DNA of 43,008 nt. Origin: an uncultured Lachnospiraceae bacterium (GTDB taxonomy: Bacteria > Bacillota > Clostridia > Lachnospirales > Lachnospiraceae). Within the stretch, counting starts at the first letter, position 1. Each line of letters begins with the position of its first letter. This document shows, in pieces, positions 14,136 to 23,633 of the stretch. A model generated the notes under the pieces. That model did not search any database. It was not told the origin of the DNA and saw only the letters and a list, made by a program, of their open reading frames with translations. Both the position numbers and the translations under genes were made by a program. The stretch spans positions 1 to 43,008 of the forward strand of contig CANQBX010000029.1 in NCBI GenBank assembly GCA_947589095.1, read 5' to 3'.

Positions 14136-15959
14136 TTATGCACTGATCTTAGTTTGAGGCACATACAGCAAGCGACCGCCGACATTCCGATTACGACTAG
14201 AGGAGGCACCACACAGATCAAGGCACCAACCGCACTTAGCACCATAAGTCCACCTACCACCCAATACAGCAACATGAAAACCAGTATAGAGATTCCAGAA
14301 ATAATTACCCACAGGTAAATTACTGGCACCCCCTACCGCTGTAGGGATAAGCAACTCCGGGAAATCCCCATCAATACCAAAGGAGCTAACATATCCCTCA
14401 CCAGTGTAAGCCTCAAAATCTAAGGGAGTATAGCCATCTCCAGTAGTATCATCTTTCATCTCACCATACTCTTTTACATATACTGTACTCTGAGTGGTAG
14501 TATTAAACTCATTCATACCATCCAGCCAAGTCCAGATATTACCCCAGAGGTTTTCCTCTCCTCTGTAGGATACAGAGCACTTACCATCCTCATCCTTAGT
14601 TTTATTAGGATCAATACCGGATCCGTTACCCAGCCCAGCGGTAGCACCGGTTACTACAGCCATGTTGGTTTTACCATCATCTACAAAGTTACATACACCT
14701 TTACCTACCGCACTCTGCACATCAAAGGTAGCATATTCAATAAGAGCAAGCCACTGAGTAGCAGACATAGCAAAAACATTATGTAACTGCCAACCGGCAC
14801 CCCTCTTTTTAGCCATCTTCCTAGCGTTTGCTCTAGTTAATACGGTAGATCCGGCACCGCTTGCCGGTTTCGCTCCGGCAATACTGCACAGCATATCATC
14901 ATCAGCGATAGTAAGAGAGGCATCATCCAGAATATACTTACCGCCCTCTCCGGCATCTGCATCCCAGATACAGCCCTCATAAGCCGCAAGGTAGATATGA
15001 TCCTGTAAGTTACCATTGGCATCCCTAAAACCTTTCACCGGTCTAAATCCCACCTTAGGATTAGGAGAAATATAAAACCGCCCCTTAGAATACTGCCGCC
15101 CTCTACCAGATCCAACTACCGTACTCTTGACCGGCACAGCCTTTACATAAAAGAGCGGCTGTTCTACCATTACCTGAGCCTTAGTACCAGCCTCATACTG
15201 TTTTTCCGCACCGTCTACCGTCTTAGTGATAGCCTTAGCTGTGGCTCCAGTTTCCACATAACCATCCTCTCCATGATAAGCCAGCACAGTACCATCATCC
15301 GCAAGGATACACCTCTTACGCATCCACGGAGCCAGAGTATCAAAATCCTTACCAGCGGTAAGATTCTCAGATCCGGCAATCCTTGTAACTTTTTTATTTA
15401 CAAAGTCTACCTCTACACCATACACATCCTCATCCTCATAGCCCACAAAACTCTTTACATCCTCAATCTGATCCTGTAAATCTATAATCTGAGATACTGT
15501 GGCTCCGGCACTAGGATCTACTGTTACATTTACGTTAGAGGCATTGGATACCGCTGTGATAAGATCCACCAGCAAACTACTCACGCCTACACCATTAAAG
15601 GGAGGCATCCAGTCCGCACTAGCAGAGCTTTCATCCGCTACAGAAATGCTATAGCAGATCTCTCCATCCTGCGGATCTGTGGCATACAGCCCAATATTTT
15701 TTACAGAGTAACCTTGCTGTAATTTCTCATTGGAAAATCTGGCACTTACCTTTACATTACTCTCATTCTGCCTCACAATAGAGGCTACCTTTTCAGATTG
15801 CCGGATAGTACCGATACCAGTAAGAGAGGCTAAATCACCTTTCAGATCACTATCTCCCACAGCAATCTTAGTAAACTCCAGCTTAGTAGCACCGGATACC
15901 ACCTTTGCCATCAAAGCCTGCCCTTTTTTCGTTATAACTGCACTCTTAAACGCTCCCAT
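14136..15959 (-). CDS. DGR-diversified tail fibre / receptor-binding protein
   Basis: 607 aa. The N-terminal ~170 residues are a phage tail-collar fibre domain (MGAFKSAVITKKGQALMAKV, with KNIGLYATDPQDGEICY), which would anchor it to the baseplate. Residues ~290-607 resemble the formylglycine-generating-enzyme/C-type-lectin fold used by DGR variable proteins, with aromatic and Gly-rich blocks such as LWGNIWTWLDGMNEF. The C-terminal variable repeat spans residues ~560-600 (GFHVAVLGGRWTYGAKCGW onward). Mutable positions such as those after LGG, RW and CGW would line the binding surface. It follows the tail gene YmfQ and precedes the TR and reverse transcriptase. Strong AAGGAGG start. Likely binds a host-surface receptor; the ligand is unknown. 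Confidence 0.93.
   Translation of the reverse strand: MGAFKSAVITKKGQALMAKVVSGATKLEFTKIAVGDSDLKGDLASLTGIGTIRQSEKVASIVRQNESNVKVSARFSNEKLQQGYSVKNIGLYATDPQDGEICYSISVADESSASADWMPPFNGVGVSSLLVDLITAVSNASNVNVTVDPSAGATVSQIIDLQDQIEDVKSFVGYEDEDVYGVEVDFVNKKVTRIAGSENLTAGKDFDTLAPWMRKRCILADDGTVLAYHGEDGYVETGATAKAITKTVDGAEKQYEAGTKAQVMVEQPLFYVKAVPVKSTVVGSGRGRQYSKGRFYISPNPKVGFRPVKGFRDANGNLQDHIYLAAYEGCIWDADAGEGGKYILDDASLTIADDDMLCSIAGAKPASGAGSTVLTRANARKMAKKRGAGWQLHNVFAMSATQWLALIEYATFDVQSAVGKGVCNFVDDGKTNMAVVTGATAGLGNGSGIDPNKTKDEDGKCSVSYRGEENLWGNIWTWLDGMNEFNTTTQSTVYVKEYGEMKDDTTGDGYTPLDFEAYTGEGYVSSFGIDGDFPELLIPTAVGGASNLPVGNYFWNLYTGFHVAVLGGRWTYGAKCGWCLDLCGASSSRNRNVGGRLLYVPQTKISA
14159..14282 (-). repeat. DGR variable repeat (VR)
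   Basis: The 124-bp counterpart of the template repeat, ending 20 bases before the fibre stop codon. All 23 differences from the TR lie at TR adenines. Changes include N to T, Y, D, C, G and S, K to V and R, and T to A, while codons without adenine (GGT, TGG, TGC, GCC, TCC) are untouched. The 3' end shares TATGTGC with the TR and is the likely start point of homing. Confidence 0.95.
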
Positions 15960-15973
15960 TTTTCTTATCCTCC

Positions 15974-16855
15974 TTAAGATTTAATTGTAATAACCACGCC
16001 TTTACTCACCGGAGAGGCTATGGCATTTGTACTACTGATACTTGCCTTACTCTGGATATCGTGAGTGATAATCTTTGTATGGGCAATCCCAACACCTATA
16101 GCTCCATACATAGAGCTATTTACAGCATTTTCCAAATCCACATCATGAGTAATCTGGCTTGCCATTCCTATAGATCCCACAACCGCCTCACTAAGAGGAG
16201 TGGTACTCTGATAGCTGGCTCTTATATCATGGGTAATTACATGAGCCTCAGCCTTAGATACTCCAACCGCATAATACAACGCTCCCTCTCCTATACTGTG
16301 AACATTGATATCACTGGTGAGGAGGTAACTCATAGCGGTACACACCACCACTCCCAGATACATAGGAGATATAGGAGGCGGAGCTTCTATAGTGTTCCTA
16401 AGCCTCAGCTCCAGATTAGCCGGTAACATCTCCTCCAATAGTCTAGTTACCTCATCAAAGGTACCAGATACTCCTAAATGAGTTTGTACCTCCAGCCAAT
16501 ACTCAGTAAAATGCTCCTGTATATCAAAGCTGGAAATATCTCCACCGCATAAAGAAAGGAGCCGGTTATACAGCTCCTTAAACGTGTAGGGTACTTTATC
16601 ATTCCACTTAGCCAGTACCCTAAATCTCCTCATTTCTAGGTTATCCTCTGCCTCTGGATAGATCCCCAACATACTCTCAAAATGCTTAATACCCTGCTCA
16701 TCCGCCGTTTCTATAAACATATTGTTAAGAGTACGATCAATAGCCTCTAGGATATATCTCAGCTCCGGCTCCTCTGTTTTTGCAATCTCCTTAAACTCCT
16801 TTAGCTTTCTGAGTATAGGCATCCAATAGCTAAGGAGGTTAATATCCTTAGCCAT
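15974..16855 (-). CDS. Baseplate/tail protein, YmfQ (XkdU, DUF2313) family
   Basis: 293 aa from the ATG at 16855 (MAKDINLLSYWMPILRKLKE), which has GGGAGG upstream and overlaps the baseplate J gene by 8 bp. The N-terminal ~190 residues carry the family pattern, including FESMLGIYPEAEDNLEMRRF and KVPYTFKELYNRLLSLCGG. The family lies between baseplate J and the tail fibre in PBSX-like phages and probably links the fibre to the baseplate. The C-terminal third has three related blocks with V/A-ITHDI motifs (about 190-280) that look like a short internal repeat. Confidence 0.88.
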   Translation of the reverse strand: MAKDINLLSYWMPILRKLKEFKEIAKTEEPELRYILEAIDRTLNNMFIETADEQGIKHFESMLGIYPEAEDNLEMRRFRVLAKWNDKVPYTFKELYNRLLSLCGGDISSFDIQEHFTEYWLEVQTHLGVSGTFDEVTRLLEEMLPANLELRLRNTIEAPPPISPMYLGVVVCTAMSYLLTSDINVHSIGEGALYYAVGVSKAEAHVITHDIRASYQSTTPLSEAVVGSIGMASQITHDVDLENAVNSSMYGAIGVGIAHTKIITHDIQSKASISSTNAIASPVSKGVVITIKS

Positions 16856-17936
16856 TAGTAACACCTCCCAACACCGGTATTTTCTCCTGTGAGAGTGCTA
16901 TATTGCTATCCACCCCATTAAGAGTAGTACCAGTTACATCCAGCACCCCCTCCAGATTAAGTAGCCGGTTTTCCACCTGTGAGATACGCACTGTAATAGC
17001 TCCATTCTCCCAGCTTTTCCTCAGCTCCAGAAAATAAGCCTCTATCACCTCAGTAGCCCTATCCTTAATCTGGCTCCATGAGTACCCATCATCCAAAACA
17101 AAGGCACATTTTACGGCTATATTTTCAGCCTCAGCGGATACTACTGTAACTGTATGCCCTATAGGAGCTATGCCGGATCCGGTACCCTGTGGATCTGGAT
17201 CTATCTCCTCCTGCACCTTTGATACCAGAGCTCCAGAGGCTACATTGAAATTACTATCAATGATAATCAGCTTAACAGTGCCGCCACCGTTCCATACAGG
17301 GATTACTACTGTACCACCAACACCATCTATAGCATCTGTTTTCTCTTTGTAATCCTGCTTATTTCCTCCAAAAGGATTACTTTGGAAAGAGTTAAGGTAC
17401 CTTTGCCTTAGTACCTCTGTATCCTCCTCATCCTCAGCCGGTATTAACAGCTCCACCAGCTCTCCCTCTAAATCCTTATGGATATATTCGATACTGGAGA
17501 GCTCTCCAAACTGTTTATTACCAATTGTGCCAGCCGTTTCACATTCTACTTGATAATAGTAGTATGTAGCCCTTTCATCCCCCTCCCCCTCCTCCTTACT
17601 TTCAATAAAGGAGAGGGCTCTGTAGTTAATCTCATCCAGATTATACCTAGAGCCTATAGGGATCTCCATGTTAAACTTACCCTTTAATACTGCATGGGTA
17701 GCCTCATGAGGGTAAATACCACGCTCAGAGCACCGGAGTACCAGATAATCCCTTGTGGCTGTGTCTGCATACCCATCTCTGATAATTCCATCTAAGAGGA
17801 TATAAATATTAGCGTGTTCAGCGGATACCGGAGCTATGGCGTTCATTACTACAGAGCCCTCACGCTTATCAACATCTGTAGCCACCCTTGCAAGGGATCT
17901 AGCTAAGATAGTTTCATAAGTTTGATCCTCATACAT
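16848..17936 (-). CDS. Baseplate J-like protein (XkdT)
   Basis: 362 aa. Baseplate J proteins form the wedges of contractile tails. The N-terminus shows the family pattern ARSLARVATDVDKREGSVV followed by AEHANIYILLDGIIRDGYADTATRDYLVLRC; the middle has the beta-rich J domain with NSFQSNPFGGNKQDY. The gene overlaps both neighbours by 8 bp, so the XkdS-XkdT-XkdU trio is translated as a unit. Confidence 0.93.
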   Translation of the reverse strand: MYEDQTYETILARSLARVATDVDKREGSVVMNAIAPVSAEHANIYILLDGIIRDGYADTATRDYLVLRCSERGIYPHEATHAVLKGKFNMEIPIGSRYNLDEINYRALSFIESKEEGEGDERATYYYYQVECETAGTIGNKQFGELSSIEYIHKDLEGELVELLIPAEDEEDTEVLRQRYLNSFQSNPFGGNKQDYKEKTDAIDGVGGTVVIPVWNGGGTVKLIIIDSNFNVASGALVSKVQEEIDPDPQGTGSGIAPIGHTVTVVSAEAENIAVKCAFVLDDGYSWSQIKDRATEVIEAYFLELRKSWENGAITVRISQVENRLLNLEGVLDVTGTTLNGVDSNIALSQEKIPVLGGVTNG

Positions 17937-18345
17937 ACATTTCCACCTCCTTACTTCCTAAATCCGTTACCAGCCTAAAATTTATCTGGAGATGATCGTT
18001 TTCCTGCACCACCACCAGATCCTCTATAGCTTTTATATGCTCATTTTCAAAAAGGCACTCCTCCATATACCTCCTAACCTCGCTCTCCAGATATTCCTCA
18101 CTATAAGAGTTTCCTATAAGGTTAGTGTACTCCTCCCCATACTGCCAGCTATAGATAACCCATCTGTATCTCTTAGCCCTTAAAGCTAAGTAAGCCCACA
18201 CACAAATAGCATCTACTCCCTCTACTATTCTTCCTGTAAGCCGGTTTTTCTTAAAATCCAATTCATACTCACGGATAGAGGAGGCGGTTATTTCTGGAGT
18301 AGCTAAGGTTATCTCCTCATTAGTAGCAAACGGAAATAAACTCAT
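17929..18345 (-). CDS. Baseplate protein, XkdS (DUF2634) family
   Basis: 138 aa, gp25-like small baseplate component. Recognisable features are the REYELDFKKNRLTGRIVEGVDAICVW stretch (about 26-50) and the YSWQYGEEYTNLIG motif. The start overlaps the upstream stop (TAATG). Its place between DUF2577 and baseplate J is the PBSX order. Confidence 0.88.
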   Translation of the reverse strand: MSLFPFATNEEITLATPEITASSIREYELDFKKNRLTGRIVEGVDAICVWAYLALRAKRYRWVIYSWQYGEEYTNLIGNSYSEEYLESEVRRYMEECLFENEHIKAIEDLVVVQENDHLQINFRLVTDLGSKEVEMYV

Positions 18346-18758
18346 TACGCACTCACCACCCTTGCTAAGATTACATACATATTGTTATTTTGGAGTTTCT
18401 GCACCGCCACCAGATCTCCCTTTTTAAGCCCATCTGTATAGGTTATCTGAGGCTGTATAGTAGTTGATACGTCTGGATCTGGATTATCCTTACTGGCAAA
18501 AGGATTACTCTGGGTAGTATCTACAGATACCCATGAGAGATAAGGTACTTTAATTTTCCTTGTGTATCCAGATACCAGATAATCCGCTATATACAGATCC
18601 TCAGCATTTAACACCAGATCATCTATCTTAACGCTATTAGCACTCTGCATTACCCCAAGCTGTAGGATAGGAGGATTATCCTTAGCACCTTGCTCTCTCA
18701 TCATTCCCAACATTTCAGCATAGTAATGATCTGCCTCCATAGTGCTCTCTTTTCCCAT
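18345..18758 (-). CDS. Phage protein, XkdR (DUF2577) family
   Basis: 137 aa. It begins with a short helical stretch (HYYAEMLGMMREQGAK) and continues as a small beta-barrel-like domain with KKGDLVAVQKLQNNNMYVIL near the end. DUF2577 proteins lie after XkdQ in contractile phages and are thought to be baseplate hub components. GGAGGG start signal; 1 bp overlaps with the next gene. Confidence 0.85.
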   Translation of the reverse strand: MGKESTMEADHYYAEMLGMMREQGAKDNPPILQLGVMQSANSVKIDDLVLNAEDLYIADYLVSGYTRKIKVPYLSWVSVDTTQSNPFASKDNPDPDVSTTIQPQITYTDGLKKGDLVAVQKLQNNNMYVILARVVSA

Positions 18759-18759
18759 G

Positions 18760-19722
18760 TTAGCCCTCCTTTACATCCATCATCTGCTTTAAGGTAAGGG
18801 TAAGTGTCATAGTAGCCACACCGTTACTCCATGAGTGAGTATCACTATCTATCCACACCACCCCGCTAAGCCCTGTGGAGCTATCCCTCACAACCGCTCC
18901 AGCTCCGGTAACAGCCCCATTAAAATTTACACAGTTAAGGGTAAAGGTTTTCTCCACGCTCTTAAACATACTCTTAGCTGTGGTAGTAGGATCCTTGCCC
19001 TCCTCCTTAGTGTAAGTTTGCTGGAATATTCCATACTTTGTTACATCCTCATCATTCTGTACTACTCCTGTTTGATTGCCCTCTCCATCATAGATCTTTA
19101 CCTTATTCACCATTCCATTAAGGCTCTCTTTGTACTGAGATGAGGTAATGTTGCTATCCTCTGTGAGCTCTATCTCACATACTACTTTTCCCATTTCCTC
19201 TACATTGAGGCATCCCAATTTAGCCACTACTCTATAACTTACCCCGTTTTGCTGGTAAGCCTGTGTATAAGCCCTCATGATGATCTCATAGATACTCACA
19301 TTCTGTACTATGAGTTTCTGAGAGATCCCCGTACTGGCAAGCTCCCCTGTAGGGATCTCCATATCCCTACATACCATCTGAGTAATAGCCTCTGCTGTCT
19401 TTCCGCTAAAGTTATAAGTGGCATTACTCTTAAGGGTATAATATAGTAGATCGTAGGCTGTGTAGGTAACTGTGCCGGTTACACTACTAGCCTCACGATC
19501 TACCACAAATCCCCTAAAGAGCTCTGTCTTTCCATCATCCTCAAAGAGATAAACAGGATCCGCTAAGTCAATAATAAGAGGAGTAATATTTTTATCCAAA
19601 GGAGCATTTACCACCTTAAGCTCCAGCTTTCTAGCCACCTCAGATTTAGAGCCTCCCCAGCTCATATCTGATACATACTCAGTAATATCCTGCTCCTTAT
19701 GTACTACTATCACACCTCTCAC
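18760..19722 (-). CDS. Baseplate hub protein, XkdQ/YqbQ family
   Basis: 320 aa, resembling the T4 gp27 / Mu gp44-type hub beneath the tail tube. The N-terminus shows a Trp-Gly-Gly motif (DMSWGGSKSEVARKLELKVVNAP) and later LFRGFVVDREASSVTGTVTYTAYDLLYYTLK. It lies between the LysM protein and DUF2577, as in PBSX. No peptidase domain is fused. Confidence 0.9.
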   Translation of the reverse strand: MRGVIVVHKEQDITEYVSDMSWGGSKSEVARKLELKVVNAPLDKNITPLIIDLADPVYLFEDDGKTELFRGFVVDREASSVTGTVTYTAYDLLYYTLKSNATYNFSGKTAEAITQMVCRDMEIPTGELASTGISQKLIVQNVSIYEIIMRAYTQAYQQNGVSYRVVAKLGCLNVEEMGKVVCEIELTEDSNITSSQYKESLNGMVNKVKIYDGEGNQTGVVQNDEDVTKYGIFQQTYTKEEGKDPTTTAKSMFKSVEKTFTLNCVNFNGAVTGAGAVVRDSSTGLSGVVWIDSDTHSWSNGVATMTLTLTLKQMMDVKEG

Positions 19723-19732
19723 CTCCTACTCT

Positions 19733-20374
19733 TTAAGGAATTGTTAAAACCCACCCTACTTGTATCTTATTAGGATCTTTAATCTTATCCCTGTTTGCCT
19801 CATAAATCTTATTGTACTGAGCCCCATTACCATAAAACTGTTTAGCAATTTTCCATAAGCAATCTCCGCTCTTGACTGTGTAAGTCCTGCCAGAGTTTGT
19901 ATCCTCCGGCTGAGTAGTCCTAGTGGATTGCTGAGGAGCCGGAGCCACGGTAGCTATAGTAACGGTAGCTCTCTTTGTTTTGATCTTTTTGTATTCCTTT
20001 AAGTTTAATGTGTAGTATATATCTCCTGTGGCATCCTGCTCTCCATAGCTAAAGCTCTCAATAGTAGCCTCCATATTAAGCACTCCGGTAATAATAACCC
20101 TTATCGGAGAGCCAGATTTTCTCCAGCTTTCAATCTTATCTACATAAGCTGAGGGCTTTTTTCGTCCAGAATTATTACTAAAGTTATAATCTTTTGCTGG
20201 AAAGAAAGAGCTGAGAGATATTTCCCTCAGCCCTGTCTTACCCATTAAGTTTATATCTCCAATCTGGATCACATTTACTACGGTATTTCTGTGAGATACG
20301 GATACCATAAAATCACTAGGCTTTACTGGTAACTGGAATTTTTCATCATGTTCCATCTGTAACCAAAACTCCAT
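19733..20374 (-). CDS. LysM baseplate protein, XkdP family
   Basis: 213 aa from the ATG at 20374 (MEFWLQMEHDEKFQLPVKPS), chosen because GAGGAGG lies just upstream; the longer frame to 20401 lacks a site. The N-terminal ~140 residues have the SFFPAKDYNF and INLMGKTGLREI patterns. A Thr/Pro linker follows, then a C-terminal LysM (YTVKSGDCLWKIAKQFYGNG). The protein connects the tube end or hub to the baseplate and can bind peptidoglycan during injection. Confidence 0.9.
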   Translation of the reverse strand: MEFWLQMEHDEKFQLPVKPSDFMVSVSHRNTVVNVIQIGDINLMGKTGLREISLSSFFPAKDYNFSNNSGRKKPSAYVDKIESWRKSGSPIRVIITGVLNMEATIESFSYGEQDATGDIYYTLNLKEYKKIKTKRATVTIATVAPAPQQSTRTTQPEDTNSGRTYTVKSGDCLWKIAKQFYGNGAQYNKIYEANRDKIKDPNKIQVGWVLTIP

Positions 20375-20390
20375 AGATATCCTCCTCTCA

Positions 20391-23300
20391 TTAAGGCACA
20401 TTAGGTACTAGCTTACGGAATTTCTTTATCATATCCTCCACTACCTTATCCACATCTGCCTCTTTTTCTATTACTACCGTATCTGCCAGCTTTTCTATGT
20501 TTACATTGGTACCTCCTGCATTTCTAGGCTTATCCTCCTGTGGTAATCCTGTATTTGTGCCTGTAGGAGCCAGAACATCCTCCCCTCTAGGCACCTCCTG
20601 TACTGCCTTTGTAATCTGTACTCCTCTGGTACTCGTTAGCCGCTCATATTGATCTGCTTGATTTCTGGTAAGTACCTTTTCACCCTCATGCAACACAGCC
20701 GGATAATTATTGTAAGGTACTCGATCTTTACCATAGGCAAAACCTAACCAGCCGCCTACTTTATCAATCGCTCCTCCTACCCAGCCGCCCACTTTACTAA
20801 TGGCATCACCAACCGTACTCAAACCATTTGCAATAGCTCCAAAGATGGGCTCCAACACTCCCCACACAGTTTCAATGGTATTTTGAATAGTGGGGAAAAC
20901 CGCCTCTACTACTTCCATCAAAGCATTAAAGATCTCCATAGCTATATCAATGATGGGAGAAATAACATCCCAAGCCCCACTGAAAATTTGAGCCATAATC
21001 TCAATAGCACTTTGAATAATAGGAGAAACAGTTTCAAAAACTTGTTGCAAAATTCCCATCACCGGTACTACTACCGTATTGATAACCTCCGCTATTTTTG
21101 CTCCAACCTCTGTAAAAATCTGAGATATGGTAGGCATTACTGACTGAATAGCTCCAGCCACTACAGAGATTACATTTTGTACTATGGGTAAAGCTGTTTG
21201 AATTACGTTAGCTATAGCCTGTATAATCGGCATAGCCGCATTAAGAGCCGTACTTATTACAGTGGCTATAATCGGAAAAACCTGTGCAACGATATTCCCA
21301 AAAGTAGAAATTATCTGCTGTATCACTGGGAAAATCGTCTGTATTACTGATCCTAGAGTGGTAAGGATGGGCTGTATAGCCGGTACTACTGCCTTAAAAA
21401 TCTGAGCCATAGTAGTGATAATAGTTTCTACCACCGGAATAGCACCGCTTATAAGATCTGCAAACCCTTGTATAAATCCTCCACCATCTCCAAAGGCACT
21501 CCCAAGAGCCTCTTGCACTATAGGAGCTACCCTTTCAAACATACCCCCTATCTGCTCCACCACAGGAGCCATAGTAGTAATAACATTAGTTACTACTGGT
21601 AACAGCCCATTAAAAACGGTTTTAGCGGTATTTATGGCATTACTAATAGCTGAGCCAATACCATCAAAAGCCGGATCTACTAAAGCTCCTAACTCTGTAG
21701 GCAAGGCACCCTTTAACCCATCTTTCAAAGAGGTTATAATAGTAGTACCTAATTCCTTAAGTTTAGGAGCTCCCTTTTCTACCGCCACTTTAATAGCATC
21801 CGGTAAGCCCTCAAAGATCCTACCGATCATAGGAATAGCATTATCAAAAAGAAAAGTAGTAGCACTGTCTACTAACTGCTCCATAGAGCCAGATACATCT
21901 CCGCCTATTGCCAGATTTCCTAACAAATTCTGAGCGGAGGCTTTCATAGCCGCAAAGGAGCCGGAGAAAGTAGCACTTGCCTCTTTTGCTGTAGTACCAG
22001 TTACCCCTAGATTATCCTGTATAGCGTGAATAGCACTATATACATCAGAGAGGTTATTTATATTGTATTTTACACCAGTTATCTTATTTGCATCTTTGAG
22101 GAGCCGATCCATCTCCTCCTTAGTACCGCCATAGCCTAACTTAAGGTTATCCAGCATGGTATAGTTTTGCTTAGCAAAACCAGAGTACGCATTTTGAATA
22201 GCCTCCATATCAGTACCAAACTTATTAGCATTATCCGCCATATCAATAATTGCCATATCTGCAATCTGAGCGGATTTAGCTGTATCCCCTCCCAAGCTGT
22301 TTAACAGGGAGGCGGAAAAGCCTGTTACTGTTTCCATATAATCATTGGCGGACAGTCCAGCGGTCTTAAATGCCATATCAGCATTAGCCTTTACAGTACC
22401 AGCATCACCCTTAAATAGAGTTTCTACGCCACCTATACTCTGCTCTAGGCTGGCTCCTTGACTAATAGAGCCTCCTATCAGAGCGGTAGCTCCAGCACCG
22501 GCAATACCAACCGCTATAGTAACTCCCTTTGCCAGAGTACCTAACATATTTTTTATCTTAGATAATCCGGCTGTGGCTCCATCCTTAAGAGCCACAGTAG
22601 CCTTAGCCACTGTAGATCCTATGGATTTCAACCCATTCTTTACGCTACCTAATACCTTACTTGCTCCATCCTTAATAGCCAGAAACGGCTTAGCAACCGT
22701 TTTCCCCACCGTTTTAAGGGTATTTTTGAGCTTATCCACTACAGGGCTTGCCTTGTCCTTAAGGGATACAAATGGGCTTGCAACCGTCTTTCCTACCGTT
22801 TTTAGCCCATTCCTTACCTTGTTAATGATATTAGTAGCCGCATCCTTAGCCCTTATCACTGGCTGAGCTACAAACTTACCTACTGTAGTAAGTGCCACTC
22901 TAACCTTATTGATACCGCTAGTAGCCATATCTCTGAGCTTAAGTGCCGGATACGCTACCGCTTTCCCTAGCCATGATACAGTATTTTTAATCTTAGCTAA
23001 GCCCTGTGAGGCAAGATCCCTCAGCCTCACTATAGGAGTATAGGTAGTAGCAATTTCCTTAAGCCTGTGGGTAATATTACTGATCGTACCAGTAGCCATA
23101 TCCCTTAATCTTACAAAGGGAGAGGCTACCAACCTCCCCAGCTCTCTTATTTTGCCATTGATCTGCTCTACCTTTGCTGTAGCCTCATCCTGTATCTGTG
23201 CTCTGGGAGCAATTCTCACTCTCCCCACGCTGTTTAATTCGTTCTTAATCCGATCTAACAGAGTGGTAGCCTCATCCTCCACCTCTACCGCTGGGGAGGC

Positions 23301-23612
23301 TGTAGCTGAGTTAACGGTATCTAAGGTATCCTGTATAGCACCTAAAACCCCAGAGGCACTATCATCTATAGATACCTCTGGGGAAACATTCATAGCCCCA
23401 GCCATATTAAGGGTATCTCTCACATTTTCGATCACATCAGAGGCTCTATCATTCGCTGTAATAGTGGGATTAGCTCTCTGATTTCCTAACCCTCTTATAC
23501 TGGAGTTTGTTCTTTCTATCTGCTCTGAAAAGCTACGCTGTAAATTAAGGTTTCTTTGTAGAGCGGCATACATATTATCTTTTAAGGATAGTCTAGCTCC
23601 AAACTCGATCAT
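20391..23612 (-). CDS. Tail tape measure protein
   Basis: 1,073 aa from the ATG at 23612 (MIEFGARLSLKDNMYAAL), with GAGGAGG upstream. Its length sets the tail length. Layout: a helical N-terminus, then eleven 29-residue repeats (about 48-366), a hydrophobic Gly/Ala segment (GVTIAVGIAGAGATALIGG) typical of membrane-inserting tape measures, the conserved TMP core (LEQSIGGVETLFKG; LGVTGTTAKEASATFSGSFAAM), and a long region of short hydrophobic repeats with PIIQ/PIVQ/PTIQ motifs (about 640-950). No lytic transglycosylase or peptidase domain is visible. It directly follows the chaperone frameshift ORF. Confidence 0.95.
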   Translation of the reverse strand: MIEFGARLSLKDNMYAALQRNLNLQRSFSEQIERTNSSIRGLGNQRANPTITANDRASDVIENVRDTLNMAGAMNVSPEVSIDDSASGVLGAIQDTLDTVNSATASPAVEVEDEATTLLDRIKNELNSVGRVRIAPRAQIQDEATAKVEQINGKIRELGRLVASPFVRLRDMATGTISNITHRLKEIATTYTPIVRLRDLASQGLAKIKNTVSWLGKAVAYPALKLRDMATSGINKVRVALTTVGKFVAQPVIRAKDAATNIINKVRNGLKTVGKTVASPFVSLKDKASPVVDKLKNTLKTVGKTVAKPFLAIKDGASKVLGSVKNGLKSIGSTVAKATVALKDGATAGLSKIKNMLGTLAKGVTIAVGIAGAGATALIGGSISQGASLEQSIGGVETLFKGDAGTVKANADMAFKTAGLSANDYMETVTGFSASLLNSLGGDTAKSAQIADMAIIDMADNANKFGTDMEAIQNAYSGFAKQNYTMLDNLKLGYGGTKEEMDRLLKDANKITGVKYNINNLSDVYSAIHAIQDNLGVTGTTAKEASATFSGSFAAMKASAQNLLGNLAIGGDVSGSMEQLVDSATTFLFDNAIPMIGRIFEGLPDAIKVAVEKGAPKLKELGTTIITSLKDGLKGALPTELGALVDPAFDGIGSAISNAINTAKTVFNGLLPVVTNVITTMAPVVEQIGGMFERVAPIVQEALGSAFGDGGGFIQGFADLISGAIPVVETIITTMAQIFKAVVPAIQPILTTLGSVIQTIFPVIQQIISTFGNIVAQVFPIIATVISTALNAAMPIIQAIANVIQTALPIVQNVISVVAGAIQSVMPTISQIFTEVGAKIAEVINTVVVPVMGILQQVFETVSPIIQSAIEIMAQIFSGAWDVISPIIDIAMEIFNALMEVVEAVFPTIQNTIETVWGVLEPIFGAIANGLSTVGDAISKVGGWVGGAIDKVGGWLGFAYGKDRVPYNNYPAVLHEGEKVLTRNQADQYERLTSTRGVQITKAVQEVPRGEDVLAPTGTNTGLPQEDKPRNAGGTNVNIEKLADTVVIEKEADVDKVVEDMIKKFRKLVPNVP
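22510..23471 (-). repeat. Eleven ~29-residue tandem repeats inside the tape measure gene
   Basis: In protein space, the unit P-x-V-x-L-x-D-x-A-T-x-x-I-x-K-V-x-x-x-L-x-x-V-G-K-x-V-A-x recurs about eleven times with a constant 28-30 residue step. The copies at the C-terminal side are most alike (GKTVASPFVSLKDKAS, GKTVAKPFLAIKDGAS). Expansion or contraction would change tail length in fixed steps. Confidence 0.8.
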
Positions 23613-23633
23613 AAGTATGCACCTCCTCAATAC

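Noticed and set aside
14084-14329. 81-codon hydrophobic ORF over the VR
   Set aside because: Alternative frame of the fibre gene; no independent start signal.
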